Below are positions 26,501 to 38,954 of a DNA stretch of 50,000 nucleotides, one piece after another. The notes beneath the pieces are model-generated. The model did not search any database. It saw nothing but the letters and a program-made list of their open reading frames with translations, and had not been told where the DNA came from. Position 1 is the first letter of the stretch; the number at the start of each line of letters is the position of its first letter. The stretch lies in the NCBI GenBank assembly GCA_018398765.1, contig JAHBMJ010005750.1, positions 1 to 50,000 on the forward strand, written 5' to 3'. The position numbers and the translations under genes are program-made. This DNA comes from Chromera velia. Lineage: Eukaryota > Sar > Chromeraceae.

Positions 26501-27368
26501 TCCAGGTGTTCCTTGTATTCTCGACGGGCCTCGAGGAGATGCACGGATGTGGCGTTCAGCTTCCTCCGCAAGATTTCGTCCTCAGTCGCCCTGTATTTGC
26601 TCAGATCCGTCTTGGCATCCTGCAGAGAATGTTAACAAAAAAGGGGAGTGAGTGCACTTAATTTCGGTCTAGAAATCTGACATGCAGGAAAAATGGTCTG
26701 TCTGTCTGTCTTCCTGTTGTCATTTGTGGAGGTCGTCAGAGAGATTTGAGTTGCGTCACCTGAACTAGACAGACTAGACCATTCTGGGCGGGGCAAAAGA
26801 GACCCTCCCTCTTTACTCGTTGGGGTAACAGTTGTGTGGTAATCTTTTAATTATCATTCATCCAACAGATCGAATCGAAGAGTTGCGAACGCATGGACAT
26901 CGACCTGTATGGAGACCGTCGCAAATGAGAGCTCGTGAGGGGCTTTCATTCAGATCTGGATTCGATGACTTGTCTCTTTCCTTCGTGTAGATTAGATTCA
27001 AATCTTCGAAACAGAGCGGGGCTACGTAGCTGGAAGGAGGGAAGGGGAAAGTGCGGGAGTTGAGAGCAAGAACTGACGTTCCATTCCGGGGTGTCCTCTT
27101 TCGCCTTCTCGGACCTGCCACACCTCTGCCTGTGTAGACCACCCCGATTGCTGTGTGCCCTTATGGTTGTCTTCCCCCTTGTTCTATTGATACTGCCGTG
27201 CCCCTTGGAGGCTCTCCGGATCGATCGTCGAGGTCTCTTCAGTGAGTGGCTGGAGGAAGAACATTGGAGTTGGCGGGAATGTGAGGGAGCATCTTCCTCC
27301 TCCTGCCGATGCAGATGCAGAAACTGCTGTGTCACGTAACTGAACGGCAGAGGGAACTGAGTGATCAT
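23573..27368 (-). CDS. Large, mostly disordered protein with a short coiled coil
   Basis: Three exons with matching phases give about 910 residues. Exon 1 (27368-27078) starts at ATG, is basic and Ser-rich, and ends TPEWN at a GTCAGT donor. Exon 2 (26619-26208) follows the acceptor CTCTGCAG in phase 0 with DAKTDLSKYRATEDEILRRK and a coiled-coil-like helix (LLEARREYKEHLEKLK). It ends at GTGAGA after the first base of a codon. Exon 3 (25602-23573) follows GTCTGCAG and keeps phase (LESA-D-SLHVRES). It holds ~675 residues rich in Ser, Pro, Arg, Gly and Glu with no recognisable fold. One short helical patch, LSYFLNLRSRLKELI, stands out. The intron 25603-26207 contains a GTAAGC donor-like site at 25853 that I could not use. 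Function unknown; a scaffold or cytoskeletal role would be a guess. An earlier 5' exon is possible. Confidence 0.65.
26064..26114. repeat. GGAA and ACAG microsatellites in an intron
   Basis: A GGAA array (about 26064-26093) followed by ACAG repeats (26099-26114), inside the intron between exons 2 and 3 of the disordered-protein gene. Confidence 0.8.
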
Positions 27369-28193
27369 CTTGTCGTACCTTTCTCTTTCAGCAAGGAAAG
27401 GAACCGGAAAATCAAATGCGAGGGAAGAGGGAAGGCAAGATAAAGAAAAGACCCCTCCTTCTGCTTGTTGGTTCTGTGTGAAGACGTCCTACGCGTGTAA
27501 GAGCCTACTTTCAACTTTATCGTCAGAACACGCGAAGCAACAGAAAAGGGAACACCAGTCCGAGCGCTGGAGACGGTCACCAAGTCGGAATGCCGTACTC
27601 CGCACGGAATCGGGGAACGAATTGCTTCACACGCTTAGTTACAGGGACAGGGAAAGTTGCATACTGTAAACATCATAGTCGCTGTGGCGGCCAGAGTATG
27701 CCAGAGTCTCAGTCAATATCTCAGTCATTCTCTCACTATATAAGCATCGATCACTGACTCAGCTGCTCAATATCTCGAGGATTTTTCTCGAGGGCATCGC
27801 GGAGAAAACACGCGGCGTCGTCGCGGCCCGCGCGCGTCAATCACCGGGCGCCGCCGGCCCCCGCTGCATAACACTCTGACAGTTAGAAAACTCATCCCCC
27901 AGCTACCCCCAGCCGAACCTAATTGTAGTATCATATAGTGTCATAACTTGTAAGCTAGCTAATCCTCGTATACCTCGTTGTTGGTCGAGCAATAGTAATC
28001 GGTAATAGTATATAGTAGTCTATAGTTATATGTAGTAGTGTGTTTAATCATTACTATAGTGTAGTATAGCAACTTATAATAACCCTAGATTACCGTAAAT
28101 TACCGTAATTGTTACCCAAGATGATAGAGAGAGTTAGAGAAAGTAAGAGAGACAGAGACAGAGACAGAGAAACACACACACACACACATACAT

Positions 28194-28234
<41 letters not shown>

Positions 28235-29029
28235 GAGGGAGAGGGGGAGAGAGAGAGAGGAGGGAGAGAGAGGAAATCGAAAGTCGAAGGGAACAATGCA
28301 CTCCAGAGGATAAATCGGAGCTCTCTCGCACATGGAATCGAACATGCAAACGGCAGGGAGACACGAAGAACATGCTCCGGCGGACAGCAGCTCAGCCGGA
28401 GGGTGAACACGGACCGGCAGACAGGATCACTCAGCTCTGCCTGCCTGAAGGACGTAGACAGAAAAACTGAACCAACGACATGAAGTCTCAGAACAAGCAG
28501 AGGCAAAGACGGGGAAAAAGTGTACACAGACGCATCGAAAGAAAATGCAGACAATCAACTGCCAAATTCCAGACACGAACTTTAGTGGTCTCCGAGTTGG
28601 AATGTTCTCCCTCAATACGTGTTTCTGCCAGTTGGTCTGTGGCAGTGTCGAACGAATCGATCCTGACGCACGCTCAGTTCAAACGTTGACGCACGAACTC
28701 AAAAAGGCAAAAAAAGACCTCCTTCATCTACCTGAGACCACCAGCGCTTATTCCTTCCTGAACTAATCATGCGCCCCCCCCGCCTCTTCAAAAGTGGCAT
28801 GCCATGCAAGGGGACCTCCAGCTGATCTAAAATATAAAACAGCACAGCAACCCCCAGGTTGGTTCCCTTCAAAAGCGTCCATCAGGCGGGCTGCCAGGCT
28901 GTGCACAAGTCAAGCGGACGGAGGGAGATCAGATGATCGAAAGGAAAATCGTAAAAGCTTCCCTCAACCCTGTCTCTGCCTCAAATCCACCTGCCCCGAC
29001 CGAAAGAAAGCAATGAATGAAGGAAGAGT
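27369..29029. other. Upstream region with TATA-like box, GC island and microsatellite
   Basis: Holds a TATATAAG-like site on the plus strand (27738-27746), a GC island (about 27796-27866), an AT-rich stretch (27890-28110), CA and GA tracts (28171-28262) and the 3' flank of the light-harvesting gene. No gene is supported on either strand; open frames across 28090-28560 come from the repeats. Confidence 0.5.
28171..28262. repeat. CA and GA microsatellites
   Basis: A short CA tract (28171-28200) is followed by a nearly pure GA tract and GGGAG/GAGA imperfect repeats to about 28262. Confidence 0.85.
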
Positions 29030-29665
29030 TTACTTGGAGATGTAGGGGAACTCGGTAGCGCCTCCGATGTAGTACTGGAAGGTCATAGCGAGGAGGCCAA
29101 TCATGGCGATGCGGCCGTTGTTGAGCTCCTTGTTGCGGAGGTCAAGGTACTCCTCGGGATCCTCGGGCTTGCCGTAGGTAATGCCGGGGGCAACCTCATC
29201 GGCGTCGGTCTGCTTGTAGAACACCTGGTCCATAAGGGCAACAAAGAGGGCAACCTGAGCCCAGCCGGCAGCGGGGAGAGCAGGGAAGGCAGCGAAGCCA
29301 CCGGGGATATCAGAGAAGGCGGGGCCGTCCTGCTTGAAGGGAAGGTCGAAGCCGGCGTTGAGGTTTCCGGGAAGGCGGGCACCGAGCTCGGTGGCAGCAA
29401 GGCCGAGGATTCCGAGCATAGCGAGTCTTCCGTTCTTGAGCTCCTTGAGTCTGTACTCCTTGAACTTCTCGTCCTCGGGAGAGAGGTCAAAGGGGTTGAA
29501 GATGGGGAACCCGGGGAGGCCGTACTTGCCAGAGCCGGGAGCGTCATCGAAGGACATCTTCATCTCGGACCTGGCGGACCGAGCGACGGGCTTCACACCT
29601 CCCAGGGTGAAGGCATCGACAGAGACTGCTGCGAAAGCGCAGACGGTGGCAGCGACGGTCTTCAT
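29030..29665 (-). CDS. Chlorophyll a/c-type light-harvesting protein (LHC/FCP family)
   Basis: Intronless, 211 residues. Binds chlorophyll and carotenoid in the thylakoid membrane and passes energy to a photosystem. Residues 1-18 form a signal peptide ([18 protein letters not shown]), and the next residue is Phe (FTLGG). This SP-then-Phe transit peptide is the known import mark for red-lineage secondary plastids. The mature part has three helices. Helix 1 carries [20 protein letters not shown], with the Glu/Asn/Arg ligands and salt-bridge residues. Helix 2 is [15 protein letters not shown]. Helix 3 carries [18 protein letters not shown], the mirror copy of helix 1. Length and spacing are normal for FCP-type proteins. 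Codon use is strongly biased to G/C endings (GAG, AAG, CTC), fitting high expression. The exact subfamily (Lhcf, Lhcr or the chromerid CLH group) cannot be told by eye. Confidence 0.95.
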   Translation of the reverse strand: MKTVAATVCAFAAVSVDAFTLGGVKPVARSARSEMKMSFDDAPGSGKYGLPGFPIFNPFDLSPEDEKFKEYRLKELKNGRLAMLGILGLAATELGARLPGNLNAGFDLPFKQDGPAFSDIPGGFAAFPALPAAGWAQVALFVALMDQVFYKQTDADEVAPGITYGKPEDPEEYLDLRNKELNNGRIAMIGLLAMTFQYYIGGATEFPYISK

Positions 29666-30344
29666 CTTGATTCAAAACGTAAATGGGAGGTGCAGCGCTG
29701 GAGGTCCAAAAGAAAGAACGTTGAAAAGTAAAAGTGTTGTAAGAAGGGGAGCCAGCCGTCCACAGAAGAGCTCACAGAGAGGATGATCATCCGATGATGA
29801 GAGGATGAGAGCGCAGGAAAATTGAGTGACGATCGTATAGGGCCCGGAGACGGCAAAAAGTTCAAGCGCGCGGGGCACTTGACATCACATGACCGCGTCG
29901 CGGGGCCGGGCCGGGGGCCGTCGCGCCGGCCCGGCCGTACGGCCCTATAGCTGCACCGGCACGCGCGGCACATGGGTCCGACCGCGCGCGACAGTGCCGG
30001 CCCCCGGCAAGATCTCCTTGAACAGACCTTGCATGGATCTCTCTGCGTTCAATGAGCGCTCATGCAGGCTTTTCAGGTTGAGAGGAGTCTCTCCGTCGCA
30101 CCGTGTGGTCAATCATGCAGCATATATAAGACCTTCACCGGCATGCGAGTGCACTGATCGGCTCTACCTGCAGAGAGACCGATCACCCCGTCTTCGAACG
30201 TCGTTTGTTTCTGTTCACAAAGCCGACGACTGGCTGCTCGAACCGCCCCCACACGAGACGAAGGAAGAAGAAGTCCACCTCGGAGCTGCTGCTGCCGCTG
30301 CTGCTGCTCTTGCCTTGAGGGCTTTTCGTTTCCTCCTCTCTATC
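29666..30344. promoter_or_regulatory. Bidirectional promoter region, LHC / DRAM-like genes
   Basis: The 679 bases between the two divergent start codons. A plus-strand TATA-like element (ATATATAAG, 30121-30129) lies about 215 bases before the DRAM-like ATG. A GC island (29885-30006) contains an 11-bp perfect inverted repeat, GGCCGGGCCGG at 29904-29914 and CCGGCCCGGCC at 29926-29936. The plus-strand frame stays open from 29889, but the upstream part is Arg/Pro-rich and not protein-like. Confidence 0.5.
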
Positions 30345-31217
30345 ATGTTACAGAGGAGTTCCATCTTGGCACTTTTCCTGGTGTCATCAATAGCTACAGC
30401 TCTGTTCTGTTACAGCATCTCAATATCCAATGGGACAATTGATTTTGAGCCGGGAAGGTCTTTCTACATTTCCGATGCAATTGCTCACGAGCCCGCATCT
30501 CATCTAGGCGTGTTCGGAATCGTGCTTGCCTCCACATGTTGGTTTGTCTGCACGTTCATTCACTGTCAGATGGCAGAAACTGCAATCGCGGCGAGGGAGG
30601 CTCAAGTGAAGCCAACCTCGACCTCACCATCACCAACAAGCAAGGACACGAAGGTGGTCAATCAGAAAGCGGGGGGGGGTCCGGCAGAACGTCTTGTGCT
30701 CGATGAGTCCGCATCAGAACGAGCGGAGTCGTACGTTTTTGGCTGGCTCTTGACCTTTCGGTTACCCCGGAACGTGGGTGACTGCGAGACAGTCTACGGA
30801 TTGGTGGAGCTCAGTCTCCTCCTAGCGTTAATATCCAGCATCGGCGTAGCGGGGGTGCTGGCGGTACCCTTGACGTTGAGTCGGGTCGGGCACTTCCTTT
30901 TCTGCAGCGTTTTGTTCGCGGGGAACATTACTTACATGATCATCCACACTTTGAAGGTGGACTGTATGCTCCTTGCTCACCTGCCCTGGCTGCATTCCTT
31001 TCGTTGGTCTCTCTGTATGGTCACGCTGGTGGGTGCATTAGTGGTGGCCCCCCTGGAACTCTCCAACATGCAACAGTCCGCATCGTGAGTCTCCTTCTCC
31101 CTTCGCCCCTCTTCCTTTCTCTCGTCCATCTGCATGTGTGTAAGCTTGCGTCCGGGCGGGCGGGCGTGTGGGTGTGCGGGCGGGTGTGCGTGAGGGTGTG
31201 TGTGTGCGTGCGTGTGT

Positions 31218-31267
<50 letters not shown>

Positions 31268-31315
31268 ATGGCTGGGTTTGTGCGTGTGGTGTGTGTGTGC
31301 GTGTTTGTTTGTGAT

Positions 31316-31346
<31 letters not shown>

Positions 31347-31359
31347 CTCTCTCTCTCTG

Positions 31360-31391
<32 letters not shown>

Positions 31392-31809
31392 CGCGCGTCT
31401 ATGTTTGTGTGTGCTTCCGGTCTTCTGGTCGTGTGAGATTGCTCCGGTTTTGTGCTGAGGTTTGTGATGAGCGTGCGTCGTGATGTTGAGGCTTCCTTCA
31501 GTCAGTCACCTTCCGAGCAGCCTTCCTTCCTGTTTTCCCTCCCGCACATTTGTCGTTCACCACCAAGTCATGCACCAACAGAATTAATTCTACTCTCTCT
31601 CTCTGCATGCTGTGTGTGCCTGCCTGCCTGACGGATGGATAGATGGATGGATGAATGGATGCAGGATAACTGAGTTGGTCGTCATTGGGAGTTTCGCAAC
31701 TTGGGCGGGATCCATGATGCCTCTCTTTCGGGAGGCCGACAAGCAGAACCGGTTCCTCCCTCGCCTGTGTGCACTAGCGGAATGGTGCACCAGCGGGATG
31801 GTGCGATGA
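30345..31809 (+). CDS. DRAM/Frag1/Sfk1-family six-helix membrane protein
   Basis: Two exons, about 294 residues. Exon 1 (30345-31084) ends at GTGAGT. Exon 2 (31665-31809) follows GGATGCAG and completes a Ser codon (QQSA-S-ITELVV). Family members are six-helix proteins of lysosome, Golgi or plasma membrane linked to autophagy or lipid and GPI handling. Seen: helix 1 ILALFLVSSIATALFCY; a loop with FYISDAIAHEPASHLGVFG, matching the family mark PYISDxGxxxPxxxxFG; helix 2; helices 3-5, with GHFLFCSVLFAGNITYM matching the H-xxx-xxLFF-xGxxYM segment; and helix 6 supplied by exon 2. The ATG at 30345 is preferred because it puts helix 1 at the N-terminus. A long hydrophilic insert separates helices 2 and 3 (about residues 85-125). 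The exact cellular role is open. Confidence 0.75.
31186..31396 (+). repeat. TG and TC microsatellites in the DRAM-like intron
   Basis: Within the intron 31085-31664. TG-rich repeats (about 31186-31266, the purest part from 31223) are followed by TC tracts (31316-31374) and a short TG run (31375-31392). All read TG/TC on the coding strand. Confidence 0.9.
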
Positions 31810-34800
31810 CCTGCTGCCGAGCTAAGTCGCATCGATCGGTGCATGCATGGGAGAAGCGAGGCTTGCAGGCGGCCAAAATCAAGTGGGGAAAGAAGTGGGA
31901 CGGGGACCTTGACAGACAAATAAATGAATGAGTGAGTGAGTGAGTGAAAGAGCTTCAAAGAGGGATAATCCTCTGTGAAGAGACTGGAAGGAAGGAAATA
32001 AAGAGGGAGGGAGGGAGGGAATTTGAGAGACCTCCTGATAGACGAACACACACACACAGACAGACAAACGAACATCGGGACAATTAAGTGAGCAGGCGAA
32101 CATCAAAGAGAGAGAGAGAGAAAGAGAGAGATCAATTTGGAAGCTCAGTCAATTCGAGAGTGCATTTGGAGGAATTGATTGCGTATGTAAGATGGCAGGG
32201 GTTGAGAGAAAAAGGGCGAGGGAAGGTGGGAGGGAATCAGGCGCATGCAGTGCACGAAACCAAGAAAGCGAGTGCATGACGAAAGAAATCAATCAAAAGT
32301 TCACCAAGCAAATGGACCAAAGAAAGAAACAAAGGGAAGAAGTTTCAAGAGACGGGAGGGAGGAAGTGAGGAAGGCGTCGATCCTTGACTGACTGACTCA
32401 CTGACTGACCTTCGTTGTCGTTTTGCCAGATGTGAGTGTGCCTTTGTCTGCTGACTGTGTTTGCTTCTTTAAACCACAAGAGGCAAACCAAGATCAGAAG
32501 AGGAGAGGGGAGGAGAGGGCTGAGCCGTTGGCCGGAGGGAGGGATAGGGTGGTCGGTGCAAGTGCAGGTAGGAAAAGAGGCAGGGGGGTACAGGGTGGGC
32601 GTGGAGGGAGAGGAAGAAGAGGAAAGCAAAAATCATTTGTGGCCTTCGTTCCTTCCCTCTCTCTTTTCTCTGGTGCATCTACTTTTCTTTTCTTTTCTTT
32701 CAATGCTTTGCTGATCCGGCCGTCGTTCTTTGCCTTTTTCTTGTCTTGCAAAGAGAGTTGTTTTGTTCCTTCCTTCCTTTCCACCTGCTCCGTTTCCTCC
32801 CTGCGCTTCGCTTTGTGTGTTTTAAATTCCTTTTGAATTGCAAAAGGAACTCCATGCGACATCATGCAGACGCATGCACAAAGGAGGAAGCGAAAGAAAT
32901 TGGAACCAAAAAATGGAAAGGCCAAAGGAAGGATCATTCGAATGCGATCGGCCGGCTGGTTAGAATTTTGTTTTGAAGCGAGTCGCGAGTCAAGAAGAGA
33001 AGAAGCTATGGGTGGAGGTTTTGAAAGAAACGAATTGGGAGGGAGGGAAGGAGGAATGCATGGTTGACCAAGTTAATCGGGTCCATCCATGATCTGTTTT
33101 CTTCTAGCTGTCTGCCTCAATCCTCTTTTCTGGTGTCTGTCTGTCTGTCTGTCTGTCTTCATTTCTCATTCCCTCCTCTGGTAAGCACCTGGATCTCCTT
33201 TTGTCTCTCTGTGTTCAATCTGTTTTCTTTCTTCTCCTTTGCTTTCTTTTCTTTTCTTTTTCTCTCTTTCTTTCTTCTTACTCAAAGGAAAGAGGGAGGG
33301 CCGCCCGCCTGTTGGCGGAGGGACATTTCGGTAGCACGAAGAGGGAAGGAGGGGGGAGGGGGGTGGGAGAAGAGACACAGAGAAAAGACGGCAAGTTGCG
33401 CAGAGAGAGACAATTCGATGGCAAGAAAGGAAGGAAGGAAGGAAGGAAGGAAAGGCACAATTTTGGGCTCAATTTTGTACATGGAATGAAGAAAACGACT
33501 CTCTTTTTCTCTGACTATGCCCGTTTGTATTCTTCCCGCCCCCCCCGTCCGTTTGTCGTTTGCTTGCCGGCTTGGGCAAGTAAGGTTCTCTCTCTCATGC
33601 TTCCCTCATCAAATAGAAGGGCAAAGCGTAGACATGCAGAGAGAGAGAGAGAGAGAGAGAGCGCAGGGGAGATGCAACAAACTGCAAAAAGGAAGCGCTT
33701 CTTCTGTCTCTCGAGTCTCGAGAGACCCGAGTTCCCCCCTCTCTGCCTACCCCCTTCACCGCTCCTTTGCCGGAGGGAACTGCCCTCTCTTCCTTCGTTG
33801 CTCTGCTCTCTCTGTCTCTCTGTCGTTCGAGTCGGTGGGACTTGTGCTCCTCCTCTGTTCCTCCCTCAGGCGATGCCCCTTCTCTTTCCTTTCTTTCGCC
33901 TGAATTCTCTCTCTGTCTCTTTTCTCTCTGTTGTACATAGCAGCAACAATCGAACAAACGGTTTCTTTTCCTTCCTGTGCCTTCCACGGCTTGTGTTGCG
34001 TTTTGTTGTGAGAAGTGGTGGGGGTGTTAAGAAGGTCTGCAGTTTTGAAAGGAGTCCTCGGGTTGCTTTTTCGTTTCATCGTTACTCTTTACTCTACTTC
34101 TTTTGTTCAGAACTTTCTGTATAGAGAGGGCGGGATGGGATGGGAGCATACAAGCATGTAAATTGTCTGGGCGAAGTTTCGGAAGGAATGCAGGCTGGAA
34201 GGAAATGCGTGAGGCAGCTTGTCAGACGGTAAGGAAGCGGATTTGATTTCTATATTTTGATTTGTTTGTTGGCAGGAACCTTCGTAGGTCGATCTCTTTG
34301 AGGAGATGAACAGATGTAGAAGAATTACGGTGGCATGCCTTCGTTTCTTTCATTTTGCCTCGATCATTCTTTTTGTTGTCAAGGGAGAGCATCGCAGTTC
34401 TTCCAGCGGTGTCCTTCTTGATGCTGTTATTCTTCTCCTTCCTTTCAATGCGTCATCTTGTCTCTCTGTTCTGCCTGCCCTCTTAAGAACATGGTTGGTC
34501 TCTGCACCTGGCCTACTGTGTATAGTTCAGTTTTGTATTTAGACGGCCGGAAGGAAGTGCGAATATGGGAAGCTCCTCCGGTGCATTCTTTCTTCCTTCC
34601 TTTCTCAAGATTCTTTCTTCCTTCCTTTCTCAACATTTCTCCCCACTGACACTGTGCAGTTTTTCATTTCTTTTTAGTTCGAATGGAACACATAGATAGA
34701 ATGAATGAATCTGGGGTGAGGGGGGGGCCTTTGTGTTTTTTTCGTTCCTTCCTTCGTGTGTTTGAGTTCAACCAACCTTGCAACTTGGGGAGGCATCGAT

Positions 34801-36818
34801 TGATGTGATCATGCAGATCGGATGATCAGCTGCCTGATCGATCGAGGGGGTGAGTGGGTGGTTTGGGGGATGGGAGCAGAGCGCTCTCTCGAGCTCTTTT
34901 TGTCTTTTTCTTTTTGGGAATAGAAACCGGTCTTCCTTTTCCGTTTCTTCTTCTTCTTTGATTTTGTCGTTTGAGGGTCCTCCATGATCGATTTCACTTG
35001 ATTGATTGTCTCTCTTCCTTTGTTTGTTTGTTTGTGTGTCTGTGGGATTGGTGTTCTCTTCTAGAATTGTCTGCGGATGCGCATGTTTTCTTGCGGGTAC
35101 GTAGTTTTTCTTTTTTTTTGGTTACTTACTTTAATTTTGACAAGGCCCTTCCGCTCCTTGAGAATGCTTGAACCATAGCAGCAGTCAGTCAATGAAGGCA
35201 TTTTCACATTCTTTTTTTTTATGTTGGATGGTTCGTTTTTTTTTTTGTTCTTCTACTCTTTCTTTCTCTCACAGCCTGGCGAGTTTTCCACATTTTCTTT
35301 CGTTACTTTCAATCCCATCAGAAGGGCTGTATTCCTGGCAGGCAAAACAGACAGACGGTTCATGAAAAAAGAAATGGATGGGGCAGGAAGAAAGGAGGAG
35401 ACAAAGACGTTCTTGGTGTTACGTGTGTGGAAGTGGACGGTGCAGGGTGGAGTGCTTGCGCGTGTTTGTTGATTGACATAAACACACAAGCAGAAAGGAC
35501 CCTCAGCTCGGCACTGCAAGGATGCACCTTGTTGTCAGAAAGCTGACTGGCCCACAGGCAGCCAGTCAAGTAAATTTAATTGCCTGCCGGCTGGGTATAC
35601 GCATGAGAGAGGGGTGGGGTGAGGCTGTTGGTGATGCGTGCAGATTTGCACGCACACCTTTTTTCAATGGGGGGATCAGCTTCAGGAAACAAGCGGCAGG
35701 CTCAAACAGATGGGCGTACACAGACAAAAAGAAAGAAAGAATAGACCAGCGAAGACAAAGGAAAGGAAATGAAAAAGCGACAGAAAGAAGAAATGGGAAA
35801 AGCAACAAAAAGAGAAAGACATGTCAAGTAATGGTTGAAGTGAGAGAGTGACAGAAAGAGACTGTCGATCGAAGGACGGAAAGAATTCATTCAATTCAGT
35901 CGATCATGCATTCCTGTCTCCTTCAGTTCCTTCCCGCCCGGCGTATTTGCTCCTTTCTTTCCTTCGTGCGTGTGAGGAAACGCAGAAGAATGGAAAGCGA
36001 AAAAGAGGGAGATATGGATACTTGACGCTGCATGTGTTGTATGCCTCTTGTGTGTGTCCATCCGCCGACCCTCTTGGTTTTTTCAGTCAATCAAAAGACC
36101 TTACCCTTCCCTTGTTTTGCAAACCTGTTCCTTTAGCATCCATCCTGCATTCGAGAACCTCTCCGAACCAAACACCACCAACTGACAAAAGGGAGGCACC
36201 GAGGGAGGGAGGCATCAAATGAAGCAGCAGAAGATTGTTTGCCGCAGCAGATCCATGGATCGATTGATCGAGCCCCTGCGTGCGTGCGTGCGGGCGAGGG
36301 AGAAGAGCGTGTACGAACTGAGATAATTCCATAGGGCGGGTGGGAGCAAACAAATAAGCAAACAAAACAGACAAAGAAAGTGTGCATACGTGCGTGCTTT
36401 CGTGAAGGGGGGTTCCAAGGCGTTTTTGTGTTCGTCCGTTGTGCATCCTTTCGCTTCAATTTTTTCTCCTTCCTTCTTTTTTTGTGATGCGTGTCGCTGA
36501 TCTAGGTTCATCACTCACTCGTCATGCTGTGTTGTGCTGTGCTGTGGGCGATCTTTTATCTCTCTCTTCGAGAGAGCGGGTCGCTGCCGTGTGTGTGTGT
36601 GTGTGGATGGTCTCATGATGTTCTGTTTAAGAAGGGAAGGGGAAGAGGGGGGGGTTGCAAGGAAGGAGGTAACTCTGACATGGGAGGGAAAGAAATAGGA
36701 GAAGAAGGAAAGAAGGGGAAAGGGGGGGGTTGCACTTTCATGTGCACAATCCGTTTGGCTCCATGCACTCATCATGTCTTTTTTGGCTGCATCATTTGCA
36801 TGTACCATGACCAGTGTG

Positions 36819-36854
<36 letters not shown>

Positions 36855-38159
36855 ATTTGCTCTTACATGATTGTCTTATGTTTTGTTTCTTCTTGTGCTC
36901 CCGTCGTTCTGTCCTATCGGGGTTCTGTCTGGCAGCCTTCCCTCCCGACTGATTTGATGGAATGAGATCTTTTTCAGCTAGACCATGCATCCTGCATGCG
37001 CATAGTACTATGCAAGTTTGTTTGTTTGTTTGCATGTACGGCAAGGATGGCAGAGCATGCAGTCAGGTGCGTGTCTTGTTGGTACAGCAAGCAAACCTGC
37101 ATGCAGGGGGTCGATCGATCTGGCTGGGGTGGGTTGGGGTGTGTGCAGTGGTTTTGGCTGTTTTTCTTTTTGTCCCTTCTTTTTTTGTCCGGAAACACGT
37201 TCACATGTAGAGAGAACCGGGTTGGTCCCTCAGGCACCCATTCAAGCATTCATTCACTGTCTTCAGGAGACGGTGAGCGTGCTACCTGAGCTGGTCTGTC
37301 TTTCTGTCTGTCTGTTAGGCTTGTCAGGTCGGTCTCGCAGCTGGTTGTTTCTTCAATCCATCTGCATCTCTCCCTCCACATGCACTCATGCAGACTTCTT
37401 TTGTTGGCGGAGATGGAGACAGACTGAAAGAGAGAGAGAGAGACGACTGCAGGCTAGGCTGCCTGGTTGCTCATGGCGACGAGCAATTTTGCGTGTGTTT
37501 CTGGTTGCATGCATTTGCGAAGTGCTTTGGTTGCTGTTTATGTGTGTGCGTCATTGCATTCCCATGCTTGTTCGCTTGCATGAATGTGTGCGGCACGTGT
37601 GTGCCTTGCCCGTCTTTCTTTGTCTCCATTCGCTCGCGTATTAGTACCTCGAGAGCTGCAACAGAAAGGACGGAAGATGGGAAAGCAGTTGAAAGAAAGA
37701 AAGTATTTACTCCTCTCATGCATGAATGAAAAAGATGAGTGAGTAAGGCCAAAAAGGAGGGCTTTGAGGGGAATGCAGCCCTTGTGCGTGCAGTTGTGCA
37801 GTGGGGATCGGCGTCCGTCCCTCTGGGTCGATCAATCGATTGATCATGAAGGCTCCATTCCCCTCCCCCCTCCCAGAGTGAAGAAAGAAGAAATGAGTGA
37901 AGAAGAACCGCCTGCCTGTCTGCTTGTCTGTCTAATTCGCTTCATTCATTGATCTGCATGCAAGACTGCATGGCCGGAGAACAGAAAAAGAAAAGGAGAC
38001 CAGGGATTGCCAGCCAGCCAGACAGCTGCCAGGCCACACTCTGCGATTTCTTCATTCGACCCTCTCTTCTTTTGTTCTGTATGAGAAAACAAGCCGTCAG
38101 GCTTGATCTTGGTCTTCTGCTTTTCCTTGGTATTCCGCCCTCTGTATATTAGAGAATTC
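31810..38159. other. Low-complexity gene-poor stretch
   Basis: About 6.3 kb with no recognisable protein or RNA gene. The first kilobase is purine-rich on the plus strand. From about 33050 it is mostly T/TG-rich with TTCC, TTTC, TCTG, GTTT and TG repeats (for example GGAA at 33429-33451, GA at 33638-33661, TG at 36829-36854) and many TGCATG and GATCGATC words. The open frames are repeat-driven and lack protein character. Confidence 0.6.
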
Positions 38160-38933
38160 AGACCACGTCTTCGTTTTGAATCCTAAATTAATTAACAGAC
38201 CGTGATGCATACATGATCTTTGCTTAGTACCAGACTTTGCATATGAATACTCTTTAGATTAAACCGAGCTAGCGCAACAATTTGAAACAAAAAATACCAC
38301 TGCATTCAAAATGAGCACTGAACATGCATGTTTGTCAAAGGTGTTTAGTCACTTGTGATTAAAATATATTTAATTATCCCATGAAGTGATTGAATGTGAT
38401 TGAATAAAGTGATTAATTAGCCAAAGTCCGATTCTTACTAGTCTTTAATACCTTAGGTCATTCTAATGGTGCGTGGTTTTTTTTTTATGTTATAAAAACA
38501 AATGTTTTGGGAGTATAAAAACAAATGTTTTGCTCAACAGTGCTTGTGGTGTTTTGCTGTTTCGCGTTCGAATGCTGAAAGTGAAAAAGAGTGCATCTTA
38601 CGTAGTGCATACAGTAAGGCCTCCTTTTGCTATACAGTGTGTGCTGCAGTGTGCATGCGTGTTTTGGTGTAGTGTGTGCATGTTTATGCAATGAGAACGT
38701 GTATGAACTTTCAACCGTGTATTCATATGATATGTCATTTGCTAGTTTAATAAGTTTATAAATGGTAAGATTTTATAAAATTCTAGTAACACTGTAACAC
38801 AGTCTAGTATAGTAACTGTTACACTACTGCCTATTAACAGTGCCTAACAGCTAGATAGCCCCTGTTTATCTTTTTCAAAACCAATTTTTTATAGTTATAA
38901 ACTATATTAAAAAAAAAAAATCAAAAATGTAGC

Positions 38934-38954
38934 CCGGGGGGCTCCGCCCCCCGG
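38934..38954. repeat. GC hairpin in AT-rich DNA
   Basis: CCGGGGGGC, loop TCC, GCCCCCCGG: a 9-bp perfect stem with a 3-base loop, followed by ACCCCCCC and AT-rich DNA. Confidence 0.85.

Noticed and set aside
29889-30344. N-terminal extension of the DRAM-like protein by about 150 residues
   Set aside because: The added part is GC-island sequence (Arg/Pro/Gly-rich) with promoter features including a TATA-like box, and it would bury the first membrane helix.
33201-34124. Plus-strand open frame of 307 codons with Cys/Phe/Ser-rich sequence
   Set aside because: Driven by TTTC/TCTC repeats, with no domain, no splice support and no protein-like composition.
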